A DNA stretch of 64,000 bases from Accumulibacter phosphatis (lineage in GTDB: Bacteria > Pseudomonadota > Gammaproteobacteria > Burkholderiales > Rhodocyclaceae): positions 103,596 through 167,595 of the forward strand of contig NC_013193.1 of the NCBI RefSeq assembly GCF_000024165.1, given 5' to 3'. A model generated the notes under the pieces. It was not told where the DNA came from, did no database searches, and was given only the letters and a program-made list of their open reading frames with translations. Position numbers and translations under genes: made by a program. Positions 25,001 through 33,727 of the stretch are shown here, piece after piece. The first letter of the stretch is position 1. Each line of letters opens with the position of its first letter.

Positions 25001-27316
25001 TCAGCTACCCCGCAGCCGCAATGCATTGCCGACCACGCTCACCGACGACAAGCTCATGGCAGCAGCGGCGATGATCGGCGACAGAACCAATCCAAAGCTC
25101 GGGTACAGCACACCCGCAGCGATCGGCACGCCCAGCGCGTTGTAGAGGAAGGCGAAGGCAAGGTTTTGGCGCATGTTGCCGACTGTCGCCGCCGAGAGCA
25201 GGCGAGCACGGGCGATGCCGCGCAGGTCGCCCTTGACCAGCGTGACCTGGGCACTGTTCATGGCTACATCGGTGCCGGTGCCCATGGCGATACCGACGTC
25301 CGCCCTGGCAAGTGCCGGGGCGTCGTTGATGCCGTCTCCGGCCATGGCCACGATATGCCCTTCCTTTTGCAGGCGCTCGACGAGTGCCAGTTTGTCGGCC
25401 GGTTTGACCTCGCCGTGCACCTCGTCGATGCCGAGCCGCTGTCCGACGGCGCGCGCCGTCGTCTCGCCATCGCCGGTGGCCATGATCACTCGCAGTCCTG
25501 CTTGGCGCAGCACAGCCAGAGCCTCAGGCGTGCTTGCCTTAACCGGATCAGCGACAGCCAACAGGCCCAGTAGCTGGCCGTCGGCGGCCAGGTGCATGAC
25601 GCTCGCCCCCTCGCGCCGCAGTTCCTCGGCCTGAGCCGCCAAGGGCGACACGTCCGCGCCTTCCTGTTCCATCAGCACGGTATTGCCCAGCGCAAGGCGG
25701 CGTCCGCCGACGCTGCCGCGCACGCCGATGCCGCTGGAGGACTCGAAGCCCTCGGCCTTGTCCAGCGTCAGCCCCTTTTCCCGGGCCGCCCGGACGATGG
25801 CGTCGGCGAGCGGATGCTCGCTGCCCTGATCGAGACTGGCCGCCAGCCGCAGCACCTCGTCTTCGGCAAGCCCCGGCGCCGCGACCGCGCGCTCGAAGGC
25901 CGGGCGGCCTTCCGTCAGCGTGCCGGTCTTGTCCACGATCAGGGTGTCGATCTCGCGCAGGCGCTCGATGGCCGCCGCATCGCGGAACAATATCCCCTGC
26001 GTCGCGGCCTTGCCGGTGGCGACCATGATCGACATAGGCGTGGCCAGGCCCAGCGCGCAGGGGCAGGCGATGATCAGGACTGAGACGGCGTTGATGAGGC
26101 CGAACAGCCAGCCGCGCTCGCCGCCGAAGATCCCCCAGCCGAAGAAGGAGAGCAGTGCGATCCCGACCACCGCCACCACGAAATAGCCGGCCACGACGTC
26201 GGCCAGACGCTGCATCGGCGCTTTGGAACGCTGTGCCTGGGCGACCATCTGGACGATCTGGGCGAGCACGGTCTGAGCACCGACCTTTTCGGAGCGGATC
26301 ACCAGGCTGCCTGAGGTGTTGAGCGTAGCGCCGATCACCTTGTCGCCGGGCCACTTTGTCACGGGCAGGGGTTCGCCGGTCAGCATGGATTCGTCAACCG
26401 CACTGGCGCCTTCCGTGACTTCGCCATCCACCGGCACCTTCTCGCCCGGCCGCACGCGCAGGATGTCACCGACGTGAACATGCGTCAGCGGCACGTCTTC
26501 CTCGCTGCCGTCCGGCCGGATGCGTCGGGCGGTCTTGGGTGCGAGGCCGAGCAGGGACTTGATCGCCGCCGAGGTTTTCGAGCGGGCGCGCAGTTCCAGC
26601 ATCTGCCCGAGCAGGGTCAGCGAGATGATCACTGCTGCCGCCTCGAAATAGACGCCGATGCGGCCGTGGGCTTCGAACGAGTCCGGGAACAGGCCGGGCG
26701 CCAAGGCCGCCACGACACTGTAGACAAAAGCGGCGCCGGTGCCGATGCCGATCAGTGTCCACATGTTCGGGCTGCGCCGGACGATGGACTGCCAGCCGCG
26801 CACGAAGAACGGCCCTCCCGCCCAAAGAACGACCGGAGTGCTGAGTAACAACTCGGCCCAGGTACGCGCTGCCGGGGTCAATCCGGCGACGAGGTGCCCG
26901 GCCATGGCCAGCAGGACTACGGCGACGGTGAGCGGCAGACTGCCCCAGAAGCGTCGCCGGAAATCCCGAAACTCACCATCGTCTTCCTCACGTTCCAGTT
27001 CGGGCACGGCGGGTTCCAGGGCCATGCCGCACTTCGGGCAGGTGCCCGGCCCGAACTGGCGGACTTCCGGGTGCATTGGGCAGACATATTCGGTGCCCGC
27101 CGACTCTGCCTCTGCTTTCGTCGGCGCGGGAGACAGATAGCGCTGCGGGTCGGCAACGAACTTGTCGTGGCATTTCTGCGAGCAGAAGTGAAAAACCGTG
27201 CCCGCGTGTTCTGCAGTCGGCTTACCGGCATCCAGCGACACATCCATGCCGCATACCGGATCTCTCGCGCTCGTGGCATGGTGGGTGTGGCCATGAATAG
27301 CGTGATCGTGACTCAT
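25001..27316 (-). CDS. copA: Copper-translocating P1B-type ATPase (YHS/HMBD type)
   Basis: 771-residue copper exporter. A His-rich N-terminus (HDHAIHGHTHHATS) is followed by a YHS domain starting DPVCGMDVS and a heavy-metal-binding domain YVCPMHPEV with CPKCGMALEP; no HMA domain is present. The membrane site is IIACPCALG (about residue 420), the phosphorylated aspartate is in IVDKTGTLTEG (about 460), and AGDGINDAPALA follows. The C-terminal helices carry YNALGVPIAAGVLYP and MSLSSVSVVGNALRL, both typical of Cu+-ATPases. ICMT precedes it by 5 bp. The product ends just before the RIT element. Confidence 0.92.
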   Translation of the reverse strand: MSHDHAIHGHTHHATSARDPVCGMDVSLDAGKPTAEHAGTVFHFCSQKCHDKFVADPQRYLSPAPTKAEAESAGTEYVCPMHPEVRQFGPGTCPKCGMALEPAVPELEREEDDGEFRDFRRRFWGSLPLTVAVVLLAMAGHLVAGLTPAARTWAELLLSTPVVLWAGGPFFVRGWQSIVRRSPNMWTLIGIGTGAAFVYSVVAALAPGLFPDSFEAHGRIGVYFEAAAVIISLTLLGQMLELRARSKTSAAIKSLLGLAPKTARRIRPDGSEEDVPLTHVHVGDILRVRPGEKVPVDGEVTEGASAVDESMLTGEPLPVTKWPGDKVIGATLNTSGSLVIRSEKVGAQTVLAQIVQMVAQAQRSKAPMQRLADVVAGYFVVAVVGIALLSFFGWGIFGGERGWLFGLINAVSVLIIACPCALGLATPMSIMVATGKAATQGILFRDAAAIERLREIDTLIVDKTGTLTEGRPAFERAVAAPGLAEDEVLRLAASLDQGSEHPLADAIVRAAREKGLTLDKAEGFESSSGIGVRGSVGGRRLALGNTVLMEQEGADVSPLAAQAEELRREGASVMHLAADGQLLGLLAVADPVKASTPEALAVLRQAGLRVIMATGDGETTARAVGQRLGIDEVHGEVKPADKLALVERLQKEGHIVAMAGDGINDAPALARADVGIAMGTGTDVAMNSAQVTLVKGDLRGIARARLLSAATVGNMRQNLAFAFLYNALGVPIAAGVLYPSFGLVLSPIIAAAAMSLSSVSVVGNALRLRGS

Positions 27317-27320
27317 GCGG

Positions 27321-27983
27321 TCAACTCCTTGGCGACGCCGGGTTCTGTCCGTCGTTCCAACGTGGAAAGAAGGCCGGCGTCATGCTGGCATAGCGTATCC
27401 ATGCCTCGCCAAAGGCAGCAGCGGAATCGCGCTCCTCGCGCCGGGCGAGACGCACATACACGACGAGCAGGATGGGGAACATCACCAGCGTAATCAGCGT
27501 TGGCCATTGAAGCAGGAACCCGACCATGATCAGGACGAAGGCGACGTACTGCGGATGACGCACACGCGCGTAAGGGCCGCTGGTCGCCAGCCGACCGCTT
27601 GCCTGCGCCGCATAGAGCACGCGCCATGCGGCCGCGAGCGACCAGAAGCCGCCGCCGATCAACGCCGCTGACAACAGGTGGAACGGCCCGAAGTGCGGAT
27701 TGGCGCGCCAGCCGAACATCACTTCCAGAAGATGCCCCGAGTCATGGGCGAGGAAGTCCACGCCGGGGAACTGCTTGGTCAGCCAGCCCGAGAGCAGATA
27801 GATGGTGAGCGGAAAGCCATACATCTCCGTGAACAACGCAAGCACGAAGGCCGAAAACATGCCCAGAGTGCGCCAGTCGCGAGCGCTTTGAGGTTTGAAG
27901 AAGCTGAAGGCAAAGAAGATGAACAGCACCGAGTTGATCAGCACCAGCGACCACAAACCATAGGCGGGAGCAGTTTCTGTCAT
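27321..27983 (-). CDS. Isoprenylcysteine carboxyl methyltransferase-like membrane protein
   Basis: 220 residues with about five hydrophobic segments. The C-terminal part holds the ICMT/NnrU-like signature: TSGPYARVRHPQYVAF (RHPxY motif), then a hydrophobic GFLLQWPTLITLVMFPIL, then REERDSAAAFGEAWIRY (E...Y motif of the SAM-binding region). In bacteria such proteins are frequent next to copper ATPases; the methylated substrate is not known. ATG 27983 overlaps the DUF2933 stop by one base, so the genes are coupled. Confidence 0.8.
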   Translation of the reverse strand: MTETAPAYGLWSLVLINSVLFIFFAFSFFKPQSARDWRTLGMFSAFVLALFTEMYGFPLTIYLLSGWLTKQFPGVDFLAHDSGHLLEVMFGWRANPHFGPFHLLSAALIGGGFWSLAAAWRVLYAAQASGRLATSGPYARVRHPQYVAFVLIMVGFLLQWPTLITLVMFPILLVVYVRLARREERDSAAAFGEAWIRYASMTPAFFPRWNDGQNPASPRS

Positions 27984-28243
27984 TATCCTGCTCCATCGTT
28001 GGATCTGCCGTCGCCTCCACCATGGCCATGGCCGCCGTGCATGAACAGGTGCATCAGCGGGCAGGCTAGCAGGACCAGGTAGGGCAGCCAGCCAATCAGG
28101 CCGGAGAGGTGCATCCAGTGCTCAAAAGCCAGGAGCAGAACGGCGAGGAGTGCGAAGCCTCCCAAGACCCAGCGGGAGCGCCGGCTTATCCTGGCGGTTG
28201 TCGCATGCAGTGTCCCGTGTGGGGAATGGTCATGGGTTTGCAT
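27983..28243 (-). CDS. DUF2933 small membrane protein
   Basis: 86 residues from ATG 28243 (AGGTG site); a GTG at 28252 is an alternative. A His-containing N-terminus (HDHSPHGTLH) and a basic stretch precede two hydrophobic helices (WVLGGFALLAVLLLAFEHW, GWLPYLVLLACPLMHLFMH). The last helix leads into HGGHGHGGGDG, a His/Gly tail. DUF2933 proteins of this size accompany copper genes, and the C-terminal motif CPLMHLFMHGGHGH is a plausible soft-metal ligand set. Function unproved. Confidence 0.8.
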   Translation of the reverse strand: MQTHDHSPHGTLHATTARISRRSRWVLGGFALLAVLLLAFEHWMHLSGLIGWLPYLVLLACPLMHLFMHGGHGHGGGDGRSNDGAG

Positions 28244-28415
28244 CGTATTCACCTGCTGGTAATGACTTAGGTGGCGGGGGTCGATGCGTTTCGTCCTTGC
28301 TGGTGCGACCGGCCGCCGCTTTGGCGAACAGCCAGACCAGCAAGGCGATCGGTATCAACCAGAGCAGAATCATGCCGATGCCCATCAGGCCTCCTCCGTG
28401 ATCGTATCCCCACAT
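28230..28415 (-). CDS. Small single-pass membrane protein of the copper cluster
   Basis: 61 residues; the ATG at 28415 has GGAGG at good distance. The N-terminus MWGYDHGGGLMGIGMI is Gly/Met-rich. One helix follows (LLWLIPIALLVWLFAKAAA), then a hydrophilic proline-rich tail. It is similar in layout to small SHOCT-like or copper-cluster membrane peptides. It ends 14 bp into the DUF2933 start region, so the genes overlap. I do not recognise a named family. Confidence 0.6.
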   Translation of the reverse strand: MWGYDHGGGLMGIGMILLWLIPIALLVWLFAKAAAGRTSKDETHRPPPPKSLPAGEYDANP

Positions 28416-28437
28416 GGCAATGCCTCCATGAATGTGG

Positions 28438-28869
28438 TCAGGCTGGTTTCGGGGGCTCGCCCAGCGGCATGCCCATGCGGCCCTGCATCATCATCTCCAT
28501 GCGTTTGGACATCATGTCGTGCTGGGAAACCTTGCCTTGTCCCATCATTCCCATGCCCCCCTGCATCATCGGACAGTCCATCATGCCCGATTGCATCCCC
28601 GTGGCCATGCCCATGTTCTCCTGCATCGTCTTCATATGCTCGTCCATGAGTTTCTGGCGTTTGTCGGCGGTCTTCGCTTTCGCCAGCCGCTGGAGCTGGG
28701 TGTGCATTCGGCCCAGGTTGTCCTGCATCTTTTGCACGGTCTTGCCATCCGCCTGCGCCTGGGTAGTTGGCGCCCCGCCGGGTTGCGCCGGGTGATGCGA
28801 TTCCTCAGCGAATGCCGGCATGGCAAGGGCAAGTGAAACAGCAATTGCTGAAAGGGCGACGGTTCTCAA
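28438..28869 (-). CDS. Met-rich periplasmic protein of the copper cluster
   Basis: 143 residues. The start appears to be TTG 28869 because the signal peptide MRTVALSAIAVSLALAMPAFA begins there. The mature protein has a helical heptad-like part (KMQDNLGRMHTQLQRLAKA, KLMDEHMKTMQENMG) and a Met-dense second half (GMMDCPMMQGGMGMMG, then MMSKRMEMMMQ). The pattern of spaced methionines with one Cys suits Cu(I) or Ag(I) binding. No close family is known to me. It lies 22 bp ahead of the 61-residue protein. Confidence 0.72.
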   Translation of the reverse strand: MRTVALSAIAVSLALAMPAFAEESHHPAQPGGAPTTQAQADGKTVQKMQDNLGRMHTQLQRLAKAKTADKRQKLMDEHMKTMQENMGMATGMQSGMMDCPMMQGGMGMMGQGKVSQHDMMSKRMEMMMQGRMGMPLGEPPKPA

Positions 28870-28902
28870 AAAATTCTCTTTGATCGATGTTGTGAAACGA
28901 CT

Positions 28903-28986
28903 TCAAAGCCAGAAGTGCAGGCCCGCCACCCAGCGCGCTTCGCCGGAAGGACGAGAGAAAATCCGCTGTGTCGCATCAATTAATCC
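28903..28986 (-). pseudogene. Possible 3' remnant of an outer-membrane copper-resistance gene (copB-like)
   Basis: The minus-strand frame reads IDATQRIFSRPSGEARWVAG and ends LHFWL-stop at 28903. CopB outer-membrane barrels end with a similar [R/E]xxxVAGLxxWF signature, so this may be the last 25 or so codons of a lost copB. Nothing recognisable precedes it. The match is short and was judged by eye. Confidence 0.4.
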
Positions 28987-28994
28987 TCCCGGGG

Positions 28995-29432
28995 TTAATG
29001 ACGTGCGTAAGTTGCGGTACTGCCGTCCTGGCGCACGAGGAAAATCTCGTAGGGCTGCTTGCCGGGCGCGTCCATGCCGGGTGCGCTCTGCGGCATTCCC
29101 GGGGAGACGAGGCCCTTGGCCTGCGGCTTCTCGGCGAGCAGGCGCTTGACGTCGGCGGCCGGCACGTGGCCCTCGATCAGGTAGCCGGCAACCTCGGCGG
29201 TGTGGCAGGAGCCCATCGCCGGTGGGACGCCCAGTCGCTGCTTGTGCGGGGTGACGTCGTTCATGTCCTGCGTGACGACCTTGAACCCGCTGGCCTTCAT
29301 GTGATCCACCCAATTGCTGCAGCAGCCGCAGGTCGGTGTCTTGTAAACCTTGACGGTCGGCAGCGCTTCGGCCGCCCATACGGCAGGCGCGAACAGGGCA
29401 AGCAGGACTGTGGTGCGGATAGCGGGTTTCAT
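28995..29432 (-). CDS. DUF411 periplasmic metal-binding protein (second copy)
   Basis: 145 residues from ATG 29432. Signal peptide (TVLLALFAPAVWAAEA), then VYKTPTCGCCSNWVDHM with CGCC cluster, CHTAEVAGYLIEGHVPA, and PGMPQSAPGMDAP. It parallels the first copy at 15889 in all conserved parts, but its cluster has CGCC instead of CDCC. It is preceded by one of the three shared regulatory motifs (29462-29516), so it is likely under the control of the two-component system at 36901-38962. It lies upstream of the copper cluster on the same strand. Confidence 0.88.
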   Translation of the reverse strand: MKPAIRTTVLLALFAPAVWAAEALPTVKVYKTPTCGCCSNWVDHMKASGFKVVTQDMNDVTPHKQRLGVPPAMGSCHTAEVAGYLIEGHVPAADVKRLLAEKPQAKGLVSPGMPQSAPGMDAPGKQPYEIFLVRQDGSTATYARH

Positions 29433-29461
29433 GTGGGACTCCTTTGTGATTCGATGGGTTC

Positions 29462-29516
29462 AGTATGAACTGCGGACACCAACACCAGCCTGACCGCGGG
29501 ATTACATTTCTGTCAT
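29462..29516 (-). promoter_or_regulatory. Metal-response box plus -10 of the DUF411 gene
   Basis: ATTACATTTCTGTCAT at 29501-29516 is preceded by TGACC (29491-29495) with five bases between. On the minus strand a -10-like CATACT (29462-29467) lies exactly 23 bp downstream of GGTCA. The same geometry recurs at 36784-36838 and 39579-39633. The ATTAC-TTTC-GTxAT core resembles CusR/CopR-type boxes. The direct activator is inferred to be the response regulator at 36901. Confidence 0.75.
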
Positions 29517-29558
29517 TCTGCGGCGCAAGTAGGCATCATTTGAAATCGGTGGTATCGA

Positions 29559-30086
29559 TCAATTTCGTCGCAAGAAGATGATGTAGGCAACGATGGTCAT
29601 CACAGCGTAGTTGATAGACATAAACCACGGCGCATTCCATGCGATGCCATCGAATCCCCAGTAGGTCAGTGGATATAAGACGGGGGAAGGGTAGAACTCC
29701 GCCGAATGCGTAAATACATCTATCAGAATATGCGACCACCAACCCAATAGTGGAACCCAGAGGCGCCCCAGCCACAACCAAACGGCAGCAGTAATCGCGC
29801 CGGCCACCAAGGCACTGTGCATCACGCAATGCAGATGATGGGTAAGTTGATTGAGGTTGGGGGACAACGGAGGCTCAAAGCCCGGTGAAGCATTGACATA
29901 GGCAGTGAATATTTCCAGCCCATTTGCCGCGAATGGCGCCGCGATCATCAGGGGGAGCAAATGTATGAGATCGGGGGCAACCGCCAGCCCGATCGTCGCC
30001 ATCTTCGTCTTTGTGTTTATGCGATGATATTTTCCGGCCCAAGCAATGCCGAGGCCAGCCCAAAGACCATGTGCAACGATGTCCAA
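29559..30086 (-). CDS. Inner-membrane protein, YdjM/DUF457-like putative hydrolase
   Basis: 175 residues. MDIVAHGLWAGLGIAW at the start, GLAVAPDLIHLLPL, a later HHLHCVMHSALVAGAI, and GWWSHILIDVFTHSAEFYP, with conserved His and Asp residues between helices, resemble membrane-bound metal-dependent hydrolases (DUF457/YdjM group). About five membrane segments. It lies between the RND partner gene (30123) and the metal-response box, on the same strand. It has no known link to metal efflux; the substrate is unknown. Confidence 0.6.
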   Translation of the reverse strand: MDIVAHGLWAGLGIAWAGKYHRINTKTKMATIGLAVAPDLIHLLPLMIAAPFAANGLEIFTAYVNASPGFEPPLSPNLNQLTHHLHCVMHSALVAGAITAAVWLWLGRLWVPLLGWWSHILIDVFTHSAEFYPSPVLYPLTYWGFDGIAWNAPWFMSINYAVMTIVAYIIFLRRN

Positions 30087-30122
30087 GTTTTCGCTCCCGA
30101 AGTGTTCAACGGCGCGTTCCGT

Positions 30123-30590
30123 TCAGTGCGAGTGCCCGGCGTGCCCGTCCTGAGTAGAGAGCATCGGTTTGTCCAGTGGCGTGAAGCGAGCTTGTTCTGG
30201 AGACTTGTTCGGGAGCGTGACCGAAACGATAGCCTTCATATCCGGCGCTGAGGCGTAGGCGCCCGAACCCTTTAGTCGGTTGTCGCCATCCGGTATCAGG
30301 CTGACGGTGACCTTGGCTTTTCCGGAAAGGATGGTTACCGTACCTTTTGCACCTGCCGTCGGCACCTTTGTACCGGCATGGTCGGTGACATACACGACCA
30401 CCGGGTTGTCCTTCGCTTCCTTGCTGTCCTTGGCGACTACCAGTTCGTAGTGATAGGCGCCGGCCATGCGCAACTGGCCGCCGTTGGGCGCTTTCTGGGT
30501 ATCCAGGGCTTCGTCGGTGTGGGCAAGCAACGTCGGGCTCGCCAGAGCAAATGCACTGGCGGCAGCAATCAGGAACAGGGCTTTCTTCAT
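30123..30590 (-). CDS. Periplasmic protein of the second RND operon (His tail)
   Basis: About 155 residues from ATG 30590 (AAGGAGATG upstream). Signal peptide (LFLIAAASAFALASPTLLA), then an HTDEALDTQKAPNGG leader and a beta-rich domain (AYHYELVVAKDSKEAKDNPV). The C-terminus ends STQDGHAGHSH, a metal-binding tail. It is the last gene of the second five-gene RND operon and matches the position of 8815-9198, where the His cluster is at the N-terminus of the mature protein. Confidence 0.72.
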   Translation of the reverse strand: MKKALFLIAAASAFALASPTLLAHTDEALDTQKAPNGGQLRMAGAYHYELVVAKDSKEAKDNPVVVYVTDHAGTKVPTAGAKGTVTILSGKAKVTVSLIPDGDNRLKGSGAYASAPDMKAIVSVTLPNKSPEQARFTPLDKPMLSTQDGHAGHSH

Positions 30591-30621
30591 GGCAAACATC
30601 TCCTTGGGCGGGTTGAAAGGG

Positions 30622-33600
30622 TCAGAAACTCTCTTTTTCCTGACTGGCCAACAGGCTATCCAGGGGACGTTGTCCCCATAGCCAGAACATCACCGGGGTC
30701 AGCAGCGTATCGAGCAAAGTGGAGCTGATAAGGCCACCGAAGATCACTACCGCCACCGGATGCAGCACTTCTTTGCCCGGAGCATCGGCCGAGAGCAGCA
30801 GCGGCATCAGCGCGAAGGCGGCGACCAGCGCGGTCATCAGCACCGGGGTGAGCCGCTCCAGCGACCCGCGCACGATCATGTGCTGACCGAAGGTTTCGCC
30901 TTCGAAGGCGCACAGATTGATGTAATGACTGATCTTGAGGATGCCATTGCGCGTGGCGATGCCGGTTAAGGTGATGAAGCCGACCAGCGCAGCGACCGAC
31001 AGCGGCTGGCCGGAAATCCACAAGGCGATCACGCTGCCGATCAACGCCAGCGGGATGTTGCCCATGATGATCAGTGTCAGCGCCATCGAGCGGTAGCGGC
31101 TGTAGAGCACCATGAAGATCATCGTCAGCGACACCAGCGCCAGCAAGGTGATGAGTTTGGCAGCCTGCTCCTGCGCCTGGAACTGTCCTTCGAGCGCGGT
31201 GAAATAGCCCTCCGGGAGCGGCTTCGCGGCCAGCTCGGCGCGGATGTCGGCGATCACCTTTGACATGTCGCGGCCGTCGGTGTTGGCCGAGAGCACGATA
31301 CGGCGACGTGAGTTTTCGCGGCTGACCTGGTTGGGACCATCGCTTTCCTCGACGCTGGCAATCTTGGACAGTGGGACGTAGCCCGTTGGCGTCTCGATCA
31401 ACAGGTCGGCCAGCGCCTGCGGCCCGCGCGCGGATTCCGGCAGGCGCACCAATAGATCGAAGCGGCGGTTGCCTTCGATGATCTGGGTGATTTTCTCGCC
31501 CTCGATCATCTGTTCCAGCCCACGCAACAAACTGCCGGGCGCCACGCCGTAGCGAGCTGCCTGCTCGTAGTCGAGGCGAATCTTGATCTGCGGGATCAGC
31601 ACCTGCTTTTCGATCTGCAGATCGGCGACGCCGGGAATCCGTGCCAGCCGGTCGCGCATCTCGGCCGCCAGGCCGCGCAGGGTATCGAGATCGTCGCCGT
31701 AGATCTTCAGCGCAATCTGGGCGCGCACACCGGAAAGGAGGTGATCAAGCCGGTGCGAAATTGGCTGGCCGACGTTGGAGGCGGCCGGCAGGCTGGCAAG
31801 ACGCTGCCGGATGTCGGCAATGATCTCTTCACGGCTGCGCGCCGAGGCTTTCAGGTCGACGTCCATTTCGGTGTAGTGCACGCCTTCCGCATGCTCATCG
31901 AGCTCCGCGCGGCCGGTGCGGCGTCCGAGCTGCGTGACCTCGGGCACTTGCATCACCAGTTGCTCGGCCAAAGTGCCGATGCTGTTGGATTCGGCGAGCG
32001 AGGTACCGGGATTGAGCAGGACATTGACCGTCAGCGTGCCCTCGTTGAAAGGCGGCAGGAAGGAGCGCGGAAAGAAGGGCACGCTCGCCGCGACGATGAT
32101 GACCAGCGCCGCGGCCCCGGCCAGCAGGCGGCGTGCATGACCGAACGACCAATGCAGAAGCTTGGCATCCCAGCGCTTGAGCCAGATCACCAACGGGCTG
32201 TCCCCGGCGTGGAGCTGCTTCATCTGCGGCAGCAGGTAGTAGGCCATCACCGGCGTCAGCGTTACCGAAACGATCATGCTGGCGAGAATCGAGACGATGT
32301 AGGCGACGCCGAGCGGGGTAAACAGCCGGCCCTCGATGCCCGGCAGCACGAACAGCGGCACGAACACCAGGACGATGATCACGGTCGCATAGACGATGGC
32401 GGAGCGCACTTCCAGCGTCGCGGCGGCGATGACTTCCGCCACCGGGCGCGGCGAATCAGTGGCCCGGTTCAGCTTCAGACGTCGCAACACGTTCTCCACG
32501 CCGACCACCGCGTCATCCACCAGCTCGCCGATGGCGATGGCCAAACCGCCCAGCGTCATGGTGTTGATCGACAGGCCGAAGTAATGGAACACCAGCGCCG
32601 TAACGAGCAGCGACACCGGAATCGCCATCAACGAAATCAGCGTGGTGCGCACATTGAGCAGGAACACGAAGAGGATCACGGCCACCAGGATGGCGCCGTC
32701 GCGTAGTGCCTCTTCAACGTTGTTTACCGAATGCTCGATGAAGTCGGCCTGCTTGAACAGGAAGGACGGCGTATCGAATCCCTTGGGCAGGCTCTTGCCG
32801 AGCTCGGCCATTGCTTTCTCGACTTCGCGGGTCAGCTGGACGCTGTCGGCAGCCGGCTGTTTCTGCACCGACAAAATCACTGCCGGCTTGCCCTTGTAAC
32901 TGCCGTCGCCGCGCTTGACGGCCGGGGCGAGTTTCACGTCCGCCACTTGCCGGAGCAGGATCGGCTGGCCATTCTTGGTCGCCACAACGAGATTTTGCAG
33001 GTTTTCAATGCGCGAGCTGCGGCCGATCTGGCGGATCAGGTATTCGCGGCCCTGGGCTTCAAGAAAGCCGCCGCTGGTGTTGGCGCCGAAGTCCTTCAGG
33101 GCGGCCTCCAGCTTCTCGCGCTCGATACCCAGCGCCTGCAACTGTGCCGGCTTGATCTCCACCCGGTATTGCCGCACCTCGCCACCGATCGGGATGACCT
33201 GGGCGACACCGGGAATCGTCAGCAGACGCGGACGCATCACCCAGTCTGCGTATTCGCGGACGGTCATCGGACTGATCTTGTCGGGATCGGCCGGGAGCGC
33301 GATCAGCAAAATCTCGCCCATGATCGACGAGATCGGCCCGAGCTGCGGCACGATGCCGGGCGGCAGGGCCTCGCGCACCAGATTCAGCCGCTCGGCAATC
33401 TGCTGACGGTTGCGATAAATGTCCGAACCCCATTCGAATTCGACATAGATGATCGACAGACCGATGCCTGACACCGAGCGGACGCGCGTCACGCCCGGCA
33501 TGCCGTTCATGCTCGATTCGACCGGGAAGGTCACCAGTTGCTCGACCTCCTCAGGGGCCATGCCGCCGGCCTCGGTCATCAGCGTCACCGTTGGCTTGTT

Positions 33601-33726
33601 GAGGTCGGGGAAGACGTCGACCGGCATCTGCCGCAGGGTGATCGCACCGTAGATGATCAGCAGCAGTGAGATGCCGAGGACGATCAACCGCTGCTTGAGC
33701 GCGGTGTGAACGATGTAGTCGAACAT
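30622..33726 (-). CDS. czcA: CzcA/CusA-type RND heavy-metal efflux pump (second copy)
   Basis: 1034 residues, close paralogue of the pump at 9224. It shares QMPVDVFPDLNKPTV, PISSIMGEI, REYADWVMRPRLL and the helix-4 motif AIAIGELVDDAVVGVEN (about residue 400), where the middle residue is E in place of G. Two periplasmic loop blocks and 12 helices are present. A start at 33726 lies one base past the czcB stop. The double aspartate in helix 4 is again unlike classical CzcA and CusA, so the substrate is open; the copper-type genes around it and the CusR-like boxes suggest Cu or Ag, but zinc is possible. Confidence 0.93.
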   Translation of the reverse strand: MFDYIVHTALKQRLIVLGISLLLIIYGAITLRQMPVDVFPDLNKPTVTLMTEAGGMAPEEVEQLVTFPVESSMNGMPGVTRVRSVSGIGLSIIYVEFEWGSDIYRNRQQIAERLNLVREALPPGIVPQLGPISSIMGEILLIALPADPDKISPMTVREYADWVMRPRLLTIPGVAQVIPIGGEVRQYRVEIKPAQLQALGIEREKLEAALKDFGANTSGGFLEAQGREYLIRQIGRSSRIENLQNLVVATKNGQPILLRQVADVKLAPAVKRGDGSYKGKPAVILSVQKQPAADSVQLTREVEKAMAELGKSLPKGFDTPSFLFKQADFIEHSVNNVEEALRDGAILVAVILFVFLLNVRTTLISLMAIPVSLLVTALVFHYFGLSINTMTLGGLAIAIGELVDDAVVGVENVLRRLKLNRATDSPRPVAEVIAAATLEVRSAIVYATVIIVLVFVPLFVLPGIEGRLFTPLGVAYIVSILASMIVSVTLTPVMAYYLLPQMKQLHAGDSPLVIWLKRWDAKLLHWSFGHARRLLAGAAALVIIVAASVPFFPRSFLPPFNEGTLTVNVLLNPGTSLAESNSIGTLAEQLVMQVPEVTQLGRRTGRAELDEHAEGVHYTEMDVDLKASARSREEIIADIRQRLASLPAASNVGQPISHRLDHLLSGVRAQIALKIYGDDLDTLRGLAAEMRDRLARIPGVADLQIEKQVLIPQIKIRLDYEQAARYGVAPGSLLRGLEQMIEGEKITQIIEGNRRFDLLVRLPESARGPQALADLLIETPTGYVPLSKIASVEESDGPNQVSRENSRRRIVLSANTDGRDMSKVIADIRAELAAKPLPEGYFTALEGQFQAQEQAAKLITLLALVSLTMIFMVLYSRYRSMALTLIIMGNIPLALIGSVIALWISGQPLSVAALVGFITLTGIATRNGILKISHYINLCAFEGETFGQHMIVRGSLERLTPVLMTALVAAFALMPLLLSADAPGKEVLHPVAVVIFGGLISSTLLDTLLTPVMFWLWGQRPLDSLLASQEKESF

Positions 33727-33727
33727 A

